From Gyromitra esculenta (taxonomy: Eukaryota > Ascomycota > Pezizomycetes > Pezizales > Discinaceae), in assembly GCA_038503075.1 (NCBI GenBank), contig JBCAML010000006.1, forward strand, positions 186,001 through 250,000: 64,000 nt of DNA, given 5' to 3'. The notes under the pieces are model-generated. The model was not told where the DNA came from and searched no databases. It saw only the letters and a program-made list of their open reading frames with translations. Position 1 is the stretch's first letter. The number at the start of each line of letters is the position of its first letter. This document shows positions 57,419 through 64,000 of the stretch, one piece after another. The translations under genes and the position numbers were made by a program.

Positions 57419-59283
57419 ATAAGCTTCGACTCCTTTCTAGTACTGTAGGAGCCGGACCCCTATAGACTAGATTATATTTAAGAACTCTAATGTCAAAATC
57501 ACGGTGCCGAGAAGAAGAAGATCTTGGAAAAGCTTATCTGTAGCTATCACGTCCTGGGGTGTTATGAACACTCGGAAATTGTTTTAAAAATGACATTTTA
57601 CTTCGAAGCCAAGGGAAGTGATATCCATCACCACTTGTCACTCGGATGGGCGAATCATTTTACAGAATATGACAGCCACCGCGTTCGCCATAAAATAGAT
57701 AGATAATCGAAGTCAATGCTCCCCTCTAAGCAATCTAGATCTTGACGACAGCTGTCTGCACGTAGCCACCATTGCCCAATCCCAAGTCCAGGTTCAATCT
57801 GGCCTCTAAGCCATGCAGTGGGAGCCGCCGATACCAGCTGACGATCCAGAACGGCTCATTCACTCAGGCAAGAGGTGGTAGAATATGTCAGCAGGCCCCC
57901 CACATCCGCAGGGATGTGGGTCTCTCAAAATTTCCGCATATGCAGACGCGTCACAGCGCGCTTAGTGACACGGGGAGGGGTCGAACAATTATAGGTCACG
58001 AAGAGAATTTTCACGCCATCAAGCTATCCAGATCAAGTAGTAAGAGAGACGATCTTAGCTAGCGCAGTTACCGAGTGATATATCTACATGTACTCGCAAC
58101 AGGCATAAAAAAAACCCGAAAGTGGAAGTGTGAACTAACCAGCCAAGTCGTGGGTGCGGCAAATTAAGACGAATCAGAAATTATTACCAGCAAAAGTCAT
58201 TTTTTGGTACTTTGTGCCTGCTGCGAGTGCGTATTCTAATGTACTACGGATGTAGGGGAAAGTCTGTCACCAGATGGCGGTGTTGGCAATGCAAAACTCG
58301 ACCACTAAGGAGGCCCTTAAATTTTTACAGGAAGCCTACAGAAAGTAGAGAGGCTTCAGAGAGAGTTAATTAAATTTTATCTAGCGAAAGAAGAGCATCA
58401 AAATGTCGAGCGTGAAGAGAGGCACCGTTGCCAGCACTATCACCTGGTGGCATATTTTTCTCTATACCCGTAGCACAATGCATGTGAGATTAGCCGCGAT
58501 GAATGAATTCATAATATATAGAACGAAAAATTCTAAGCAAAAATTCTAAGCAATCCCTTACAAAGAAAGAGATTTGTGTCCAGCTCAAGTGGGCAAATTC
58601 GCAATGAGAATCAATCCTGACACTTCATGCCACATTAGCCCAAGCAGAGGCCACGAAAGAGCCACCCCAGTAGACCATGTGAAGAGTCGTTGCTAGTGCC
58701 GTTTATGGCAGATGCATATGTGCTGCTGCCGGTGGGTGAGGACTGGCTGCGGTGAGGCCGGGCGGCGCTTTCTGTGAGTACTGGTTTACGAGTCTTGCCA
58801 AGAGGTCCCGGGGAAATGGTTGGTTAGGTTGTAAAAATATGTGCATACTCTACATGCACATCGACCAACCCGCCAATTGGGATTTATTTAATTTCAAATA
58901 GATACGGAGGGCTGATAAGGTTTCCTCTACCGCCTTGCGCGCGGAAAATGGGATACTTTATGGTTTAGAGCTTGCTACTGTATCAGATCTGACGAGAGGA
59001 GCCGGAATGGTCGTAGCCAAGGTACTGTTAAGGTTGCTTGGTGCTTGGAGTCTACAGAGGGTATTAGGGCTATGTCGGAAATTTCTTCCATAACCCTATG
59101 CATTGACCCATTAGCCAATACTTTGAATTACAGGTAGCCGCTGAAAGAATGTTCCGCCAGATTGAAACACGAACTGAAGATGCGAAATGTAGATTTGTGT
59201 GCTAGACGCTTAACCAGCCAAAGAGAGACCGTACATTAACTCACCAACCAGGGCTACATGACGCCATTGACAACTACCGTGTG
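57419..59283. other. Gene-free spacer
   Basis: No recognisable gene. One TACATGTA (58085) and a short tandem duplication of AAAATTCTAAGCA at about 58525-58551. Frames at 57524-57706 and 57772-58062 have no domain. Confidence 0.45.
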
Positions 59284-59435
59284 TACTCGTAAAATACGAC
59301 CCAGCTTTGCCCTGAGCTAAACTTGATATAGCATTGAGCTTGGCGAAAAAAGAATCCAAGCCACAGAATTTGACCATTTAGAAGCTCGTTCCCTACGTAA
59401 GCCACGGGGCAGAGCTGGGTCGTATTTCACGAGTA
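59284..59435. mobile_element. MITE, 152 bp, TA-flanked
   Basis: Inverted arms of 29 nt with two mismatches. Left starts TACTCGTAAAATACGACCCA; the reverse complement of the right starts TACTCGTGAAATACGACCCA. Both continue GCT(T/C)TGCCC. TA ends both sides, consistent with a TA target duplication. No coding sequence. Only one copy in the window. Confidence 0.82.
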
Positions 59436-59770
59436 CATAAAGTATATGCTTACTTTGAGTTCCATTGGTTCATAGTCCGTTTTCCACTACCCATCCCAAT
59501 ACATCTTTCTTGCCAAGACAATCCTGAGAAAACGTGAGGTTAGATTAGCGCTAGCCGCCTTACCGCTCAAAATAAGCTTCGTGTTCGGCAAATTTTATAG
59601 CATCCGATTCGGGTGAGCCGCGCGCTGTTGTGAATACAGCATAGAGCATGTTACTCAGTATTCTACCCCACACCTTGATTAGGTGATGCGAGAACGTAAT
59701 GAAAACTCAGCGTATTTACGTAATCACATGCGATCATTATTTTCTTATTACAGCCTCACAAAACGAGATA
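59436..59770. other. Spacer between two MITEs
   Basis: No recognised feature. Confidence 0.4.
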
Positions 59771-59940
59771 TACAGTCGCACCTTGTTATAAGGGATGTGC
59801 ATAATTCGTGAGAATTCGTTCATTATAGCAAATTTTGGGTGGTGCTAGGAACTCAAAGTTGCAACCAACTTCCCTCCGTTACTGAAAACTTCCATTATAT
59901 CGAGGTTCCTTATACCAAGGCCCGATTGTACATGTATCTA
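59771..59940. mobile_element. Pogo/Fot1-type MITE, 170 bp with TA duplications
   Basis: Left end TACAGTCGCACCTTGTTATA; the reverse complement of the right end reads TACAATCGGGCCTTGGTATA. TA is present at both extremities (59771-59772, 59939-59940). On the right side the CCT(T/C)G(G/A)TATAA word is repeated just inside the end, as in fungal pogo-type elements whose ends carry the CAGT...CCTCG.TATAA pattern. No transposase. A TACATGTA palindrome overlaps the right TA. Confidence 0.75.
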
Positions 59941-62900
59941 ATAACCTACAGTATTGACTAAAACTTATAAGGACACGAATATGTCTATCTTGCTTCTTTA
60001 TCAGCTTTTTGTCTCTATGACAATGGATTCATGGCGTGGATTCGCCTATGATGTCTAGGCTGGATCAATAGAGTAATCTTGGTAGGTATCTTTGAAAGTC
60101 TTAGGAAACTCGATCGCTGATTGTATGTGTTAAAAATATCAGTGGTCTGTGGTCAGAACCTGAGAGTGATTTGGATAATGATTACTATTAGGTGGATCCG
60201 CGGCTCTGCGGCCCGCTGTGTCCGAGCCTCAAAGAGCCGCAACATGGAAAGATTTGCTAAAAAGTTATCTTCAGCAGTCGTATCACTCGGATGTTCATTC
60301 AAACGACCATGCAAGAAAACAAGTCACTTCTCGCATTCTAATGCCCTACTACCACTACATACACTTATTATTCTCTAGGCTTGCGGATACGCTTCCTATT
60401 TGCATCGCCAGCCGAGTAGTTTTTATCTGCTTATTGTTATTTCGTGGCATGTCCCCTCACGGTTCCAGCAGATAACCGTAGGATACATTTCTAGCGTGAT
60501 TAGTCCCTTTCTTGGAATAGCCCCAAGACTTCTAAGCCCCAAGACTTCTACCGCCAGGTGTTCGAATCTCGGCCAACCCCCCCATTTGAAGTGTCCGGAA
60601 ACCTACCAATGATTTGCTGTCTCAGGCAATTATCGCTGGTTGACTGGAGAGCCACAGGTTCCCTGCTAAAATCTAAGTCTCAGGAATTCTTGGCACAAGT
60701 TGGTATTGTGCAGTTTGTTCGCTACCCAAATTTAACCCGAAAATACCCGCGAGAGACAACAACGCCCCTCAGGACCAGCAATCTCTGCTAGAACATAGAA
60801 TCCAAAAGGAACGTCTTTGTTCGAAGTTCTTTTTATCAGCAGATGGTCCACATCTTATAGCGGGTTAGACTTCCCTTTTCTCTTGGATAATTTGCTGAGA
60901 GTTTGCTGAAGCTGACCATGCTTATCTTTGTAGCATTTTCGGGTAACACCACCCAAACACCACCTCAAGTACTGCTTCAGAGGCTACATGTAATGTTGCG
61001 AATCTGCACTTCGTTACACTTAAGAACACTTTGAACGCCATGTCACATTCGATTTCGGTATCTTCCACTATTTGCAAAGTTGACGCATTGCACAGAGCGA
61101 GCACCCCGTTGCAAAAACCTCAACATCCCCTCAAATGATAAGCTTCATTGTATCAACCCAAAACAATCGGCAAGCTATACCTCCATATTCTGTGGAAGGA
61201 TCCCATGGAGGGGACGCTGAGTAAATTGGCAGTTGAGTAAGGTGTATGTGTCCATGAGTTAGATCAAATTTTGCAGAGTATATATCTCGCCTCAGAATAA
61301 TTATTACCTCATATTTCCTCAATATTTAACACTTACGGTATCTATACACTATTCTAACATAATCACAGGTGCTGCCCAGTACTGCTATCCGAGGATTGAG
61401 GTCACGCCTCTGAAGGCGAAGAGTAGCAAAGTATTGCGTAACCGAGAGCAAAAGTATTGCGTGCTGGGCGTCAGATATGGAAATTCTGCCCGACGATACC
61501 TCTTCATTTAGAACATCTAGCATTAACGGACTCACAGCGGATCGAAAACGAAATCTTGATATAATTCTCCGAGAACGTTGGCGCGGGAGTCTGCATACTT
61601 GACTTGCTGCATACGAATGCTTTCGCTTCGTTGCATAGACCCCTTTTCAACGGTTTTATCTGATTGCTCCGTGTGCTAGATACCGCATCTATAGACAGGG
61701 GTATAAGTCCCTAGGCTCAACGGTGGGATTTTACCAAAACCCAGGTCTCTCGAGCACGTAGCTACATGTATTAGTTATGAAAAGCTGGGGTGGGGTCGAT
61801 TATTGGCTGAGGCTGGTTATAGAGGTGAGTTCCCAGATCTGTTGTCGTCATTTGAAACACGTTACTGTGATCAGCATGGCTATCGTATATATGCCATTCC
61901 GCGCTCAGAATCGGTTCTTTTCTGGTCAAATGCTGATCAATTTTCTTGGAATGCCTCGCTCGAATATCCAACTGACTTATCATTTAGGATAGCACTGGGA
62001 CTCAGAAGACTCAGGCTTGGGCAATGACAAAAGGGAATATACGTGTACCATCAAGCCGTCCTCGGGGCAGTACATGATATATTTAAGCCTGGCGTCAAGC
62101 GATGGTGTCGCTAAGCTACATATATCCGATCGCCAAACATTGAAATAACCACAAGCTCTATCATCTGGGCTGAGGGCCTCTGGCAGTCGCCACATATTAT
62201 GTGTCTCGCCAAACGTGATTGGTGCAATCGGTGTCATGTGCTAGAACAGTAACACTCCACACAAAGATTGATGCCTCAAATCTCCGCCTGGGCTCACCCA
62301 GACAGTATTCCCTGGACAACGTTGTCGATCCGATAAAAGATCGTACCTATCGACGATTCGCTAAACTAAGGTTGCGCAACGTATGTACTGCAACTCTTTA
62401 CCCCGAAGCAAGGGGTAGACTACCCTATGGGCCCAGCAGTCTAGGTGCGATGATTGATTGAAAGTTCGGAACCTGTTGACACTAATGGATCAATGCACTG
62501 TAGATATAGAATGATGATCACTAATGGTTGAGCTCAAAGTTGAGAAATGTAGAGCGGGTTTCGAGTATTGGTCCTGGCCAATGATCTCATTTACTTGGAC
62601 TGAGCTGAGAACCCAAGATATGACTTGATTCGATTAGAAAAAGGGCAAGATCTAAGGCGGGGAATGTGGGGAAGCGAAGCGTCAAAGCGTAAGAGCTGGC
62701 AGTGATCACTAATTAGCGATATTTTCCGACTCTACCGCGCAGTGCGAGAGAGCACGATTTAGGGCGGGTTAGGGATTGGAATTTAATTAGTATGCTGGTT
62801 TTTTTTACAGATCTTTTCAAGTTATTAAATTAGGGCAAAGCTAATCAGAGAAAGCTCTGGCTTATTACACAACCAGGGGAGATAGATAACATGCAGGGGA

Positions 62901-64000
62901 CACGGATTACTGACCTGACGCGCTGTTTAGCACTGCCTCGAGAAGAATTTACAACTAACTTTAGTGTAACATTGTCTAGTGATTGCAGTCTCAGATGAGA
63001 CCTAAGTCGCACAAATCCACAAACCCTTCGACTACTGTCCACGCAAGCTAGAGCTTGAGAGTTGAAGCACAAAATTCGGTAGGTAGTTATTCAGATCGGG
63101 GAGAGAATTTCCGCCAAATAAGTTACTCAGCCTATAGTAAAGAGAATTAAATCCGCCCACGTTTCTGTATCGGCTTGAGTAAGCTTCATGCTGGTCTTCA
63201 GTCAACAATCCTTGCCGACACCGATCTTTCCGCAACTTTGCCTCACAGCTAGCTTCCTTGCAATTAACGTGGCGAGAATTGTGATGATGAGATCGCTATA
63301 TATGGAATTGATTCTTCTGTTCTATATATCGCGTTTAACGTAGGCGCGGCATCGTGTTGAAAAGGTCGACGAGAAGGAAGTAAGGAACGATAACATTGAC
63401 AGCAAATATGAACAAAGGCGATGTTCTGAGAGGCATGTTTTAGTGGTTAGATGAGAAATGGTAAATCAGGATGGGGGTGATAGCAAGATAGCAGGTAGAG
63501 CACGGAAATAATGAATAGGTGGAGCCAGCTCAGAAATGGGCTTAGGAGTCTGAGGCTTCGCATAAACTGTGACTTAAAATTAACCACTGCGGATCCCACT
63601 CTTTAAAAATTCATATACGGTTTACGTTTATGCTTAGCCGTATATGTGATTACAGCGGTAGTATCTTTGAATGCATATAGCGCGGCTAGATATCGGAAAA
63701 TTACGCGTTGAAGCGCAGGCTAGTGTATAATATGTCATGGCGCTTGATACGGTATATAATATGAATACAGCATGCGTAGACTCCCTGTGGAGTCATACAT
63801 CTGAGGATGAGAAATTATGTGGGTTTCCTGGAGGCCACAAAAATACGTGTGGTACCCCTAAATCGACTATGAATGTTAATATTTATATAGCAGTACGTAA
63901 GATACTTAAGGTAGTAAAAACCCTGAACTTATAGAGCTATATTGTGGCACAGCGACTTTGCCTCGGATTGTTGCTATATCTAAGGATCTCTGCAGTATGG
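59941..64000. other. Gene-poor right end of window
   Basis: No gene could be supported. Two TACATGTA copies (60985, 61763) and a 16-bp tandem duplication (CCCCAAGACTTCTA unit, about 60521-60550). Overlapping frames on both strands at 61771-62237 have protein-like composition (for example RLPEALSPDDRACGYFNVW on minus) and could be gene remnants, but show no recognisable domain. Confidence 0.45.

Noticed and set aside
60555..60572. TGTTCGAATCTC resembling a tRNA T-loop/B box
   Set aside because: No matching A box, anticodon arm or pairing stems upstream; not a tRNA gene.
61771..62237. Overlapping frames on both strands with coherent composition
   Set aside because: Looks like possible gene debris, but no domain was recognised and strand cannot be decided.
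1..64000. CRISPR arrays, rRNA genes, prokaryotic operons or full-length transposase/reverse transcriptase genes
   Set aside because: None seen; only non-autonomous or truncated mobile elements are present in this eukaryotic window.

Overview
The window is nuclear DNA from a filamentous ascomycete. Genes carry short GT-AG introns (about 53-142 bp), several with TACTAAT/CTAAC-like branch sites. The gene content is typically fungal: an AA9 copper monooxygenase, flavocytochrome b2, a fungal nicotianamine synthase and a Prm10/ThrE-type transporter. Low gene density (about 14 genes in 64 kb), long A+T-rich spacers and transposon remnants would suit a Pezizomycetes-type genome (truffles, morels, cup fungi). 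That placement is inference.

Layout. 1-4.9 kb is gene-free and carries one small TIR element. 4.9-6.6 kb (-) is a flavin monooxygenase gene with a problematic 5' end. 7.8-8.7 kb (+) is a secreted CAP/PR-1 protein. 8.7-19.9 kb is mostly empty apart from one proline/serine-rich protein (14.2-14.7 kb, -), a doubtful small membrane ORF and a truncated retroposon at 19.0 kb. 19.9-21.6 kb (-) is flavocytochrome b2 in five exons. 22.5-24.1 kb is a decayed ankyrin-repeat pseudogene carrying a hairpin element. 26.6-28.7 kb (+) is a large modular secreted protein with dibasic sites. 30.2-31.2 kb (+) is the AA9 LPMO. 33.5-35.5 kb (+) is a membrane-anchored aspartic-protease-like protein lacking the first catalytic Asp. 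36.2-37.2 kb (-) is a small four-Cys protein. 38.2-40.3 kb (+) is an acidic membrane protein interrupted by an in-frame TAG. 41.6-42.5 kb (-) is a secreted NucA/NucB-type nuclease, divergent from a 179-aa unknown protein (43.2-43.8 kb, +). 44.8-46.8 kb (-) is the Prm10/ThrE-like protein. 48.7-49.9 kb (+) is nicotianamine synthase. 51.2 kb (+) is a small basic protein. 53.3-55.4 kb (+) is an RNA-binding-type protein with YVPPHLR motifs. 55.4-64 kb is gene-poor and holds a 1.1-kb TIR transposon, two TA-flanked MITEs and a second copy of the 19-kb retroposon.

The genes are mostly independent loci, and no biosynthetic cluster is visible. Three encode secreted proteins likely to act on the outside world (CAP, AA9, NucA/B), one a wall- or matrix-like secreted protein, and two serve metabolism or metal handling (lactate oxidation, nicotianamine). 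The most unusual non-gene signals are the strong over-representation of the palindrome TACATGTA in the spacers (22 exact copies found by eye), the two target-site-flanked fragments of one non-LTR element, and two otherwise intact genes that each carry a single in-frame TAG.
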